Source: Propionispira arboris (GTDB taxonomy: Bacteria > Bacillota > Negativicutes > Selenomonadales > Selenomonadaceae). Taken from it: a stretch of 64,000 bases of DNA. The DNA lies in NCBI RefSeq assembly GCF_900109225.1, contig NZ_FNZK01000020.1, positions 28,088 to 92,087 of the forward strand, read 5' to 3'. Shown here piece by piece: positions 8,826 through 17,140 of this stretch. The position numbers were made by a program, and so were the translations under genes. Below the pieces are notes generated by a model. It was not told the origin of the DNA. It saw only the letters and a program-made list of their open reading frames with translations, and did no database searches. The first letter of the stretch is position 1; each line of letters begins with the position of its first letter.

Positions 8826-9860
8826 TTATTTTTTCTGCATATGATGAACTACAGGTTTAACTGTTTCATTTTCTAGTGCATTCCATGATTCATTCGCACG
8901 ATCAACGAAAAGCTTCCGAACATTTTCATTTTCGCCTGCACCATGAATATATGTATCTACTTTAAAGCCTTCTTTTTCTAAAATAGATTTATGTGAATCT
9001 GGTTCTGCACCCGCCATGTCATTATTCGCATGATCACCGGCAACCATCATACCAGGAATCAATGTAACATGATTAATTCCTTTGGCTTTTAATTTTGGAA
9101 TAATCGTTTCTAAACTTGGCCAGCCTTCGACCGTATACAGCAGCACATTATTCATTCCCATTTCATCAATGCGAGCCTGTATAACTGAATAATACGCATT
9201 ACCTGGATGCGGTGTACCATGCTGCATTATTAATACAGCATCTTTTTTCCCTGTTTTAGGAAATTCTGTTTTGAATGCATTTAAGAATTCTGTAACATCA
9301 TCTCTTTGTTTTTCCTGTCCGGTCCAATACATCAAAGATGTTCCCAATGTCATTTTTTTAAATTCTGTTTTGTATAAGTCAAAAATTGCACTATCATATG
9401 CATATTCCATTCCCGGAATCAGATCCAGTGACGTAAGAGCTACACGAGTATAACCATCTTGTTTTAAAGCAGTTAAAGCTTCTTCTGGTGTTTGAATTTT
9501 AATACCTTCTTTAGCCTGAATGCGATCAACAATAATGTGAGAAGTAAAAGCTAAGACCACTTTCGTATCAGGATGTGCTGCTTGAATATCTGCAACTGTT
9601 TTTTCAATGGTTGCCTTACGCGATTCTTTAAAGGTTGTACCAAAGCTCATGACAACGATGGCATCTTTGTTTGCTAAATTTTTCATTTCGGGATTTTCAA
9701 AAACACGAACCCCAATTTCTGCTGCCTGTTTTAACGCTGGTGTTGCATCTTTAACCTCTGGATTCAGTTCATAACTTGCATAACTCGTTGTCATTCCCAC
9801 ACCCACAAAAGCTGCACAAGCCAGAGATGTGATAAGCACTTTTTTCCAATTTTGTTTCAT
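8826..9860 (-). CDS. cbiK: Exported sirohydrochlorin cobaltochelatase, CbiK-type
   Basis: Anaerobic-pathway class II chelatase expected to insert Co2+ (or Fe2+) into sirohydrochlorin. The 344-aa protein starts with a clear signal peptide (KKVLITSLACAAFVGVGM...SYA), so it should act in the periplasm, unlike the standard cytoplasmic enzyme. The CbiK domain begins at AIVVMSFGTTFKESR. Metal-site histidines are seen in MQHGTPHPGN and in MVAGDHANNDMAG. The ATG at 9860 follows TTAGGAGGAA. The family precedent is the periplasmic CbiK of Desulfovibrio. A cytoplasmic paralogue is encoded at 26684-27490. Confidence 0.85.
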   Translation of the reverse strand: MKQNWKKVLITSLACAAFVGVGMTTSYASYELNPEVKDATPALKQAAEIGVRVFENPEMKNLANKDAIVVMSFGTTFKESRKATIEKTVADIQAAHPDTKVVLAFTSHIIVDRIQAKEGIKIQTPEEALTALKQDGYTRVALTSLDLIPGMEYAYDSAIFDLYKTEFKKMTLGTSLMYWTGQEKQRDDVTEFLNAFKTEFPKTGKKDAVLIMQHGTPHPGNAYYSVIQARIDEMGMNNVLLYTVEGWPSLETIIPKLKAKGINHVTLIPGMMVAGDHANNDMAGAEPDSHKSILEKEGFKVDTYIHGAGENENVRKLFVDRANESWNALENETVKPVVHHMQKK

Positions 9861-10020
9861 TATTTTTCCTCCTAAAATAAATAAATACATGCTATTAAAG
9901 TTATTGCTCTAGTAACATCAAATAAAGCTATCTTGGTTATACAGTTCACCTCCATATAGTCTAAACCATTACATTTGCGAAATATCTGAAAGCTGCATCT
10001 GCAACTCTTCTTGAAAAAGG

Positions 10021-10044
10021 CATGTTCCAAAAAAATTGGAACAT
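10021..10044 (-). terminator. Hairpin in the cbiK leader
   Basis: CATGTTCCAA and TTGGAACATG form a 10-bp hairpin, followed on the minus strand by CCTTTTTC. It could be an additional attenuator between the riboswitch and cbiK. The T tract is short, so this is uncertain. Confidence 0.45.
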
Positions 10045-10136
10045 GTAAGTACTTCAAGGCATAAAATATATGAGTAATATTCTCCTGTAAAAGCTACTAA
10101 ACAGGAAAAACTTTTCGACAAGTATTAAGCTGACAA

Positions 10137-10172
10137 AAAGACCTCTTTTTGCGCAAACAAAAAGAGGTCTTT
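10137..10172 (-). terminator. Second terminator behind the cbiK riboswitch
   Basis: AAAGACCTCTTTTT / AAAAAGAGGTCTTT is a 14-bp inverted repeat around a GCGCAAAC-type loop. It is the counterpart of 963-1003, showing that the riboswitch and both terminators were copied as one block. Confidence 0.7.
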
Positions 10173-10207
10173 ATTTTTCATAAATAAAAACACAAACATA
10201 AAAAAAT

Positions 10208-10225
10208 CTCGACAATTGTCGAGAC
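10208..10225 (-). terminator. Expression-platform terminator of the cbiK riboswitch
   Basis: The perfect palindrome TCTCGACAATTGTCGAGA is followed on the minus strand by seven T residues, about 30 nt after the aptamer. It matches the terminator at 1032-1053. Confidence 0.8.
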
Positions 10226-10251
10226 TCATAGGCTTAATATGTTGTATTCCT

Positions 10252-10448
10252 ATAAATCCCCTTCCCATCGCTCGCGGGTCTAACGGTGACTGTTAATTGG
10301 GCAGTTCTCCTGGCTCTAGATCATTGTTCCTCCACGTCTTCCCAAAGTTTCTACTTCAGTGACATTTTGTGGATTCACTCCCTAATACAGTGGCGGGACC
10401 GCGTTGGCATTTCTCCAACTTCCCTATTAAGTCCTTTCGGACACCCAA
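10252..10448 (-). ncRNA. Cobalamin riboswitch (cbiK leader)
   Basis: The minus strand shows AATAGGGAA, GCGGTCCCGCCACTGTA, GTCACTG, GGGAAGAC and AGCCAGGAGAACTGCC in aptamer order. It has its own promoter at 10491-10519 and precedes cbiK by almost 400 nt, a long leader holding three hairpins. Sequence identity to the riboswitch at 1085-1292 is very high, including the flanking terminators. Confidence 0.92.
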
Positions 10449-10490
10449 TTCAATCGATATGAAATTATCGGTAAATCAATTTCTCTATTT

Positions 10491-10519
10491 ATACTATCAT
10501 TATCATTCTATATTGTCAA
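10491..10519 (-). promoter_or_regulatory. Sigma-70 promoter of the cbiK-btu unit
   Basis: TTGACA (10519-10514), a 17-nt spacer and TAGTAT (10496-10491) lie about 45 nt before the cobalamin aptamer on the minus strand. The spacer contains GATAATGATA, which resembles half a Fur box but lacks a good inverted partner. Confidence 0.8.
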
Positions 10520-10696
10520 GAATTGTATAATAATAAAATTTCAATTAGTTTTATACATAATATGCAAAAATATTAACGTTTTTTGCGTAAATAAACAACA
10601 AAAATTAAAAAATGATCTGATTTCACCTTTCATCGCAAGCAGTTTCATGTATTTAAACACTTGCTACCAAAGAAGGTTTTTGTTTTCCTTATTTTT

Positions 10697-11022
10697 TTAT
10701 TTCATAAACCGATCAATGGCCTTGTTTAAATTTTCCAATACTTCTCTATCGTCTGTTTTGACCGCATCAACAATACAGTGTTCAATATGATCCTTTAAAA
10801 TTACTTTACTTACACCATGTAAAGCAGAACTAACTGCCGATAATTGTATCAAAACTTCACTGCAGTCACGACCATTTTCAACCATTTTTTTATAGATTCC
10901 ATATGTCCGATTAAACGAGACATTCTATTTAAAACAGCTTTTGTCTGAGTATGCGTATGCGCATGTGTATGTATAACAATGGTTCCATCTTCCCCTATAT
11001 GTTGATGTTCCTGTTTTTCCAT
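10697..11022 (-). pseudogene. CsoR/RcnR-family metal-sensing repressor interrupted by a -1 frameshift at an A7 run
   Basis: DUF156-type DNA-binding metal sensor. Reading from the ATG at 11022 (preceded by AAGGTG) gives a His-rich N-terminus (HTHAHTHT) and family helix 1 (LNRMSRLIGHMESIKK). The frame then runs off at seven A residues (10891-10885). A shift of -1 there joins it to MVENGRDCSEVLIQLSAVSSAL...DHIEHCIVDAV, the rest of the CsoR fold with the Cys and His ligand positions, for a 108-aa product. The run is an A_AAA_AAA slippery heptamer in the correct phase, so the break may be programmed frameshifting, a true mutation or a homopolymer base-call error. It lies about 100 nt after the nickel-type ABC operon on the same strand, fitting a local metal regulator. 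Confidence 0.75.
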
Positions 11023-11122
11023 TTAGACACCTTCTACTATTTAAAAATAATAATGCATAGAATTACAAACCATAATGTATCATAAGAATCATTTTATTAT
11101 ATCACATGTTGCCAGCCTGGCC

Positions 11123-11887
11123 TTAATCAAAAGGCAGGACAGAAGCAAGCAGTTTTTTTGCATAGGGAGTTTGGACTTGTGAAATCTTCTGCACTTCAAT
11201 TTTCTCAACAATCTTACCTTTAGATAAGAATAACAATTTATTACAAAGGCTTGTAATTGTTGGTAAATCATGCGCAATAAACAAATAGGACATATTCATT
11301 TCTTGTTTCAACTGTTTAAGCAACAATAAAGTTTGCGTTTGAGCCGATACATCCAATGAACTAAGAGCTTCATCAAATACAACAAAACGAGGTTGTGTGG
11401 CAATCGCTCTAGCTATACATACCCGTTGTAATTGCCCACCACTTAATTCATGTGGATGACGCATCAGCAGTCGACTGGACAATTGTACTTTCTCTAGTAA
11501 ATGCAAAACCATTGCAGCAACGACTTGTTTGTCATATTTACATTTAGACCTGCGTATTGGTTCAGCAACACTCTCCTCAATTGTGAAAAAAGGATTAATC
11601 GATGTTGTATAATCTTGAAAAACAACACTCATTTCACCACGATGGCTTTCTAGCCAATTTTGTATTGGCTGTCCCTCCATTGTAATTTTACCAAAATCTG
11701 GTCTTTCAAGATTCAAAATCAATCGACTCAGTGTACTTTTTCCACTACCACTTTCGCCAATTAAACCTAGACATTCACCACACTGAAGCTGAAATGAAAT
11801 GTCGTGTAAAATCTCCTGTTTTTTACTAGAAAAGATTGAACAATTTTGTTTTTTATAAGATTTATACACCGATTCTACTTTTAACAT
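11123..11887 (-). CDS. nikE: Nickel/peptide-type ABC transporter ATPase (NikE/DppF-like)
   Basis: Second ATPase of an oligopeptide/nickel-family importer. Walker A GESGSGKST, signature LSGGQLQRVCIARA and Walker B FVVFDEALSSLD are present. At 254 aa it is shorter than oligopeptide OppF (about 320) and near NikE length, lacking the long C-terminal oligopeptide extension. It overlaps the upstream ATPase gene by seven bases. Metal specificity is inferred from the neighbouring CsoR/RcnR-like gene; a peptide or metallophore substrate remains possible. Confidence 0.75.
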   Translation of the reverse strand: MLKVESVYKSYKKQNCSIFSSKKQEILHDISFQLQCGECLGLIGESGSGKSTLSRLILNLERPDFGKITMEGQPIQNWLESHRGEMSVVFQDYTTSINPFFTIEESVAEPIRRSKCKYDKQVVAAMVLHLLEKVQLSSRLLMRHPHELSGGQLQRVCIARAIATQPRFVVFDEALSSLDVSAQTQTLLLLKQLKQEMNMSYLFIAHDLPTITSLCNKLLFLSKGKIVEKIEVQKISQVQTPYAKKLLASVLPFD

Positions 11888-12699
11888 GACGTCGCTGCCC
11901 CTTTATTGATCAATTCTCCAAAGACTTTCGTCAAGCTTTTACGAGTATCAACCAAATATTTGCTGTAAGGCTGATCAGGGTTAGTAAACACCTTTGCTGC
12001 TTCACCATATTCGATACACTGACCATGTCGCATAACCAATACATCATCTGCTAAATACCTTACTACGCCAAGATCATGGGAAATAAAAATCAAAGTCATG
12101 CCTTCTTCACGCAAACGTTTAAACTCAGCTAATACATTTCGCTGATTAATCGAATCTAATCCTGTTGTGGGCTCATCCGCGATAATAATTTCTGGCTTTA
12201 ACGCCATTGCCAACCCAATCATGCAGCGTTGTAACATTCCTCCAGATAATTGATGCGGATAACTTTGCATGATTAAAAGCGGATCATGAATCATCATTTT
12301 GTTTAAAACTTCCAGAGTGACTTTCTTCGCCTCACATGACGTATAGTTCATGTTTTCGCAAAAGGTTTCTATTATTTGTTCCCCCATTGTCGAAAGTGGG
12401 TCAAACGCTGTCATCGCATCTTGTAAAATCAGACAAATATGTTTACTGCGAATTTTACGCAATGTTTCTTGCTTTGCCGCAATCATTTCAATATCGCCAA
12501 AACGAACACAGCCTGTTGTTTTAAGGGAAGATGGCAATAAGCCTAAAATCGCCTTCATACTCATAGATTTACCACTACCGCTTTCCCCAACAATACCAAG
12601 ACAAGTGTGCCTTTTTATATGGAAACTAAGATTTTCCACAATGAGTTCACCCGTTAGGCTATTCGATATACTAAGATTATAAGCTTCAATTAAATTCAT
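11881..12699 (-). CDS. nikD: Nickel/peptide-type ABC transporter ATPase (NikD/DppD-like)
   Basis: First ATPase of the importer, with Walker A GESGSGKSM, signature LSGGMLQRCMIGLA, Walker B IIIADEPTTGLD and switch His in FISHDLGVV. The Walker A Thr/Ser is followed by Met, a mild deviation. At 272 aa it fits NikD. Four-base overlap with the permease gene points to coupled translation. Confidence 0.75.
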   Translation of the reverse strand: MNLIEAYNLSISNSLTGELIVENLSFHIKRHTCLGIVGESGSGKSMSMKAILGLLPSSLKTTGCVRFGDIEMIAAKQETLRKIRSKHICLILQDAMTAFDPLSTMGEQIIETFCENMNYTSCEAKKVTLEVLNKMMIHDPLLIMQSYPHQLSGGMLQRCMIGLAMALKPEIIIADEPTTGLDSINQRNVLAEFKRLREEGMTLIFISHDLGVVRYLADDVLVMRHGQCIEYGEAAKVFTNPDQPYSKYLVDTRKSLTKVFGELINKGAATSC

Positions 12700-13550
12700 A
12701 ACTTCATCCCTTTTATTTGGTTATGCTTCGGGTCAAGTGCATCACGCAGACTATCACCGAGAAAATTGCAGGCCGCAACAACAATTAAAATTGCAAGACC
12801 TGGTGCTAACATCAAAGAAGGACGAATTGTCATAATATTTTTTGCCTCATTTAGCATCATACCCCATTCAGGCGTAGGAGCTTGTACTCCTAATCCAAGA
12901 AAAGAAAGTGCTGAAATATTCAAAATAACCCAGCCTGTATCTAATGTTGCAAGAACCAAAACTTTGCCCAAAATCGTCGGAAATAAATGTTTACAAAGAA
13001 TATAACGCTTACTATATCCTGCTACTTTTGCAAAACGAATATAATTTTCATCAGAATATTCGAGAACAAGCGATCGAATCATCCTTGTATACCAGGCCCA
13101 TTTAGAGGCTACATTTGCCATTACTACATTTCCGATTCCAGGCCCAAGCATACCAACAATAGCTAAAATCATGATTTCACTGGGAAAAGAAAGCAGTACA
13201 TCACAGAGGCGCAGAATTCCTTCACCAACAATTCCTCGCAAATAACCGGCCATCAGTCCAAGCAATACACCAATTGTAATGGTCAGAAGCATCGTAACAA
13301 TTGACAAAAATACCGTTGTTTGAATACCATATATTAAGCGAGATAAAATACAACGGCCTAACTGATCAGTCCCAAACGGATATGATAAACTGACTTTTGC
13401 AAACTTTATTTTTATATTTGCTGCCAGCGGATCATGGGGTGCTAAAAAGGGTGCAAAGATACCAATGAATACTATGCTAACTATAATGCCTAATGATAGC
13501 AATGCCATTTTATCTTTCTTTAACTTTTGCCACACATTCATATTATCCAT
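12696..13550 (-). CDS. nikC: Nickel/peptide-type ABC transporter permease (NikC/DppC-like)
   Basis: Inner-membrane permease with six predicted helices and the usual DppC layout: an N-terminal helix (MALLSLGIIVSIVFIGIFAPF), the LAPHDPLAANI loop, FGTDQLGRCILSRLIYG, and the EAA-type loop around YIRFAKVAGYSKRYILCKHLFPTI. At 284 aa it is of normal size. It overlaps nikB by eight bases. Confidence 0.78.
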   Translation of the reverse strand: MDNMNVWQKLKKDKMALLSLGIIVSIVFIGIFAPFLAPHDPLAANIKIKFAKVSLSYPFGTDQLGRCILSRLIYGIQTTVFLSIVTMLLTITIGVLLGLMAGYLRGIVGEGILRLCDVLLSFPSEIMILAIVGMLGPGIGNVVMANVASKWAWYTRMIRSLVLEYSDENYIRFAKVAGYSKRYILCKHLFPTILGKVLVLATLDTGWVILNISALSFLGLGVQAPTPEWGMMLNEAKNIMTIRPSLMLAPGLAILIVVAACNFLGDSLRDALDPKHNQIKGMKL

Positions 13551-14472
13551 CCTGACTTATCCGCGGATCTAGCGAAGCACTTAAAATATCCACTATAAGA
13601 TTGCATATAACAAAAAGTACTGCCATCATTAAAACATAAGCCTGAATAATGGGAAAGTCGCGATTAAAAATCGCCGATACACATAAGCGGCCTACCCCCG
13701 GCCAGGCAAAAATATTCTCTACAATCACACTTCCGGCAATTAATTTAGGAATAGACATTCCAAGTGCTGTTAAGACCTCATTTAAAGAATTTTTAAAAAT
13801 ATGCCGGTAGATTATGCTCTCTTTTAATCCTCGTGCTTTTGCATAAGTCACATAATTTTCTTGCTTGTTTTCAATCATATTATTACGAATCAACCGTATA
13901 TAGGTTGCAATATACGTTAGTGCTAGAGTAAACGCTGGCAAAACAACAGAATTTGCTGCTTGCATACCACTTGTTGGGAATAAGCCTAATTGAACCGAAA
14001 ACAACCAAATCAACAGTAAGCCCACCCAAAACCCAGGCATTGCTGTTGCTAAAAAAATAAAAACTCGAACAAATATATCTCCCATACTACCTTCATAAAC
14101 AGCACACAATACGCCAATCGGGACACTGATAAAAATGATAAAAATGAGTGCAACTGCCGACAAATAAAGCGTTGCCGGCAGTGCCATGATAAATTCCTGA
14201 AAAACCGATTTATTATTGACATAGCTGTTACCAAAATCACCTTGAACCACAGCCAACAGCCACTCCACATATCGTGTGAAAAACGGTTTATCGAGTCCTA
14301 ACTGCTCCCGCATTAATGCAATCGCTTCAGGTGTGGGTACGATTTCATTCACACGAAGCGCAACCTCTGCCGGATCACCAGGACTCAACGTAATAAGTAC
14401 AAAGGCAAAAAATGAAATTCCTACCAGCATTGGCAAAATCCATAGAATGCGCTTTATCATATAATTTCGCAT
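13543..14472 (-). CDS. nikB: Nickel/peptide-type ABC transporter permease (NikB/DppB-like)
   Basis: Partner permease with the family N-terminus IKRILWILPMLVGISFFAFVLITLSPGDPAE, a GLDKPFFTRYVEWL loop and an EAA loop near YAKARGLKESIIYRHIFKNSLNE. The ATG at 14472 is preceded by GAGGTG; the longer reading frame to 14517 has no comparable site. It begins 48 nt after the binding-protein gene. Confidence 0.78.
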   Translation of the reverse strand: MRNYMIKRILWILPMLVGISFFAFVLITLSPGDPAEVALRVNEIVPTPEAIALMREQLGLDKPFFTRYVEWLLAVVQGDFGNSYVNNKSVFQEFIMALPATLYLSAVALIFIIFISVPIGVLCAVYEGSMGDIFVRVFIFLATAMPGFWVGLLLIWLFSVQLGLFPTSGMQAANSVVLPAFTLALTYIATYIRLIRNNMIENKQENYVTYAKARGLKESIIYRHIFKNSLNEVLTALGMSIPKLIAGSVIVENIFAWPGVGRLCVSAIFNRDFPIIQAYVLMMAVLFVICNLIVDILSASLDPRISQDG

Positions 14473-14520
14473 AAATGCACCTCGCTGCATATCATCACAA
14501 TTTCGGCCAAAACCCATACT

Positions 14521-16104
14521 TTATTTCTCAAAATACATCTTTTCAAAAGGTATTTCATATTGTGATAGATTAAATCCAACACCTTTTAGTTTAGGCATGT
14601 AAACTGCCTTGGTACGAGAATACGTCAAAGGTAAATATACACATTCATGATGTATATAGGTTAGTATTTCATTATATCTCAACTGCCGTTTATCCTTATC
14701 AGGTTCCACTAATGTAAGCCCTATTTCATCATCAAGCCATTTTTTCTTTTCCAGTCCCAATTGCGCTTGATAATCTCCATGGGCTGGAATCCGCCATGAA
14801 GATAGATATGACTGTGGATCATATGGTGTTCCCCACGATAAAGAATATTGTAAATCAAAATCACCATTTTTTTGTCTATCTAAAAATGCCTGTTTTTCTT
14901 CGCCAATAATTTTAAGTTCAACACCAGCTGCTTTCATATCACTTTGAATATACTCACTAATGGTTCGTTCTTGCGCGTTATTAGAATTAAAATATAAGGT
15001 AACAACCATTTTTTTGCCATTTTTATAACGATACCCATCCTCATTCATACTCCAACCTGCTACATTCAATAGTTGTTTTGCCTTATCCAGATCGTAATTT
15101 CTAGCTTTTAGAGGTACATTGCAATATGGAACAGTTGGTGACAATAGTGTATCCGCAACGGTTTCTGTTCCATTTAATACACCATTTGCGATCCCTTCTT
15201 TATTGACAACATATTGAAAAGCTTCTCGCACTTGACGATCAGAAGTAATCGGACGATGTGCATTGATTAAAATTGCCCGCGATGCAACTGGCTCACTCAA
15301 CATAGCAGCATATTTTCCTTCTTTTTGTAATGCTGTAAAAGAATCTAAATCTACCATATCTCCATCTGCGCCAAATAATAAATCGATTTCACCCTTTTTT
15401 AAAGCCAATAAAATGGTTTGAGGATCTGGCATAACCTGCCATTTAATCGTTTCAAATTTTGCTTGATCTCCCCAATAATCTTTGTTTTTCGTAAAAATAG
15501 CATATTGCTTGTCTTTATGTTCCGTTAATATATAAGGACCCGTACCAGCATAACCATTAACTCCATTTTTCGTATCACCATCTTTAAAACACTTTGGCGA
15601 TATCATACGAAATGGACGGGACAAAGCTAATTCTTTTAACGTAGGATAATATGGTTTTTTCAAAACGAGTCTATATGTATATGCATCCATAACTTCTCCA
15701 TGATCAATTTGATTAACCATATCCAGCCACGCATGTCGCTCTTTGTTTTTACAAACAGCATCAATGTTCAGTTTAATTGCCTCTGCGTTCACATCTTCTC
15801 CGTCCGTGAATTTTACCCCCTGACGAATATGAAATGTATAACTAAGACCATCTGCTGATACTCCCCAGCTTTCAGCTAACCCCGGTTTTATTCCATCTTT
15901 TGTATCATATACCAATGGCTCAAACACCATAGCTTGTGCTGCCATTTCACCGCCATATAAATGTGGATTAATATCCCGAATGTCTTTGGTACTAGCATAC
16001 ACTAATTCATTTTTTGACAATCTATCATTTTCACTGCCACACCCACAAACGGCAAAAGTTAAGCACAATAATATAACGCAAAAAACTACACTTCTTATTT
16101 TCAT
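14521..16104 (-). CDS. nikA: Nickel/peptide-type ABC substrate-binding lipoprotein (NikA-like)
   Basis: Extracytoplasmic SBP family 5 protein of 527 aa. The signal peptide ends in a lipobox (LTFAVCGC). Family segments follow: the domain start ELVYASTKDIRDINPHLYGGEMAAQAMVFEPL, the ESWGVSADGLSYTFHIRQGVKFTDG motif, and GYAGTGPYILTE. NikA-type proteins bind nickel through small chelators; the related peptide and metallophore binders share this fold, so the ligand is not settled from sequence. It lies 49 nt after the methyltransferase gene. Confidence 0.78.
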   Translation of the reverse strand: MKIRSVVFCVILLCLTFAVCGCGSENDRLSKNELVYASTKDIRDINPHLYGGEMAAQAMVFEPLVYDTKDGIKPGLAESWGVSADGLSYTFHIRQGVKFTDGEDVNAEAIKLNIDAVCKNKERHAWLDMVNQIDHGEVMDAYTYRLVLKKPYYPTLKELALSRPFRMISPKCFKDGDTKNGVNGYAGTGPYILTEHKDKQYAIFTKNKDYWGDQAKFETIKWQVMPDPQTILLALKKGEIDLLFGADGDMVDLDSFTALQKEGKYAAMLSEPVASRAILINAHRPITSDRQVREAFQYVVNKEGIANGVLNGTETVADTLLSPTVPYCNVPLKARNYDLDKAKQLLNVAGWSMNEDGYRYKNGKKMVVTLYFNSNNAQERTISEYIQSDMKAAGVELKIIGEEKQAFLDRQKNGDFDLQYSLSWGTPYDPQSYLSSWRIPAHGDYQAQLGLEKKKWLDDEIGLTLVEPDKDKRQLRYNEILTYIHHECVYLPLTYSRTKAVYMPKLKGVGFNLSQYEIPFEKMYFEK

Positions 16105-16153
16105 AAAATTCCTCCTAAAAAATACTACTGCTGCCTGCTAAAATGGCCTTGCA

Positions 16154-16912
16154 TCATTTTTCGGCAGCAATCATAAACATAGGTGTTGATGCATAATTTA
16201 TTTTTTCGATCGTATTCCAAACTCTCTCACCAATACCCTTGTCTATGATGATCTTTTTAAAGCCAATTTTTTTAAGTTCTTGTACATCCCACTCTGGTCG
16301 TAATTTCTTACTGAGCGGTAATTTTTTTGCAATATTCTCCATGCGTCTGGTATCGGTGTTCGTATAATGATCTGGCAGATTTTTATTACGAGTCATAACA
16401 CGATCATTCTCATATTCTTTTCTCTTTTCACTATTATGTACGTGCAAATACCAATTTGCATCAAAATTTAATAAACGCCCGTTCTTACCTAACACTCTGT
16501 ACCATTCTTGATAAGCCTGCTCTGGCTCTTCAAGATTCCATGTCAGATTTCTGGAAACAATTAAATCAAAGCAATTATCAGCAAACAATAATTTATGTGC
16601 TTCCATTTTTTCAAAATGAATATTACAATGATATCGCTTTGCATTGGCTTGCGCTTTTTTTAACATTGCTTCCGTATAATCCACCGCAGTGACATCATGT
16701 CCAGCGCCTGCCATAATAATTGCAAAAAAACCAGGACCAGTACCGATATCCAATACTTTCAATTTTCGATCTTGTACAGCTGAACCTTGTTGCTGTATCA
16801 ATTCAAGCCAAGCTTCTTTTTTAAAAGTTTCTAGTTCTTCTAAATTTGTTTCGCAATACCCGGAAGCTCGTTGATCCCAATAATTTTCTATTTCTTCTAA
16901 AAGTTCTTGCAT
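16154..16912 (-). CDS. Class I SAM-dependent methyltransferase at the head of the nickel-type operon
   Basis: Cytoplasmic 252-aa methyltransferase. The glycine-rich SAM site VLDIGTGPGFFAIIMAG lies near residues 50-66, followed by VTAVDYTEAML (acidic ribose-binding loop) and LIVSRNLTWNLEEPEQA (motif after strand 4). It is the first gene of the ABC operon and is spaced 49 nt from the binding-protein gene, so it is probably co-transcribed. A role in making or modifying the transported chelator is conceivable but not shown by the sequence; the substrate is unknown. Confidence 0.75.
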   Translation of the reverse strand: MQELLEEIENYWDQRASGYCETNLEELETFKKEAWLELIQQQGSAVQDRKLKVLDIGTGPGFFAIIMAGAGHDVTAVDYTEAMLKKAQANAKRYHCNIHFEKMEAHKLLFADNCFDLIVSRNLTWNLEEPEQAYQEWYRVLGKNGRLLNFDANWYLHVHNSEKRKEYENDRVMTRNKNLPDHYTNTDTRRMENIAKKLPLSKKLRPEWDVQELKKIGFKKIIIDKGIGERVWNTIEKINYASTPMFMIAAEK

Positions 16913-16987
16913 AAAGTACCTCTCAATCCCGTAATCTTAAATTTTTCATACGACTTATAAAAGTATTAAAAATACTACTATATATAT

Positions 16988-17033
16988 ATAGTATAGACAG
17001 TTCTTCTACTCCACAACCCACCCTAGGGGTTAT
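16988..17033 (-). promoter_or_regulatory. Promoter and candidate CsoR/RcnR-type operator of the nickel-type operon
   Basis: On the minus strand TTGTGG (17016-17011), a 17-nt spacer and TACTAT (16993-16988) form a promoter about 75 nt before the methyltransferase gene. Overlapping the -35 side is a C/G-tract dyad, AACCC-N6-GGGGTT (17015-17031 in plus orientation), the sort of operator bound by CsoR/RcnR regulators. The -10 lies inside a perfect 18-nt palindrome (16976-16993). Operator identity is an inference. Confidence 0.5.
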
Positions 17034-17140
17034 TTAAAGAAGTTTTCTTTTTATACTACAAAGCTTTGACAAATAACAAAAAAACAGCCCAGCCAACACC
17101 ATTTTAATAAGTAGATGTTAGTCGCACTGTTTTTCTATTA

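Noticed and set aside
9872..10057. 61-aa minus-strand frame in the cbiK leader
   Set aside because: Composition is random, it overlaps the cbiK leader and a hairpin, and there is no ribosome-binding site.
10491..10519. Fur box in the cbiK promoter spacer (GATAATGATA)
   Set aside because: Only one half-site is convincing; the inverted partner is poor, so I do not claim iron control here.
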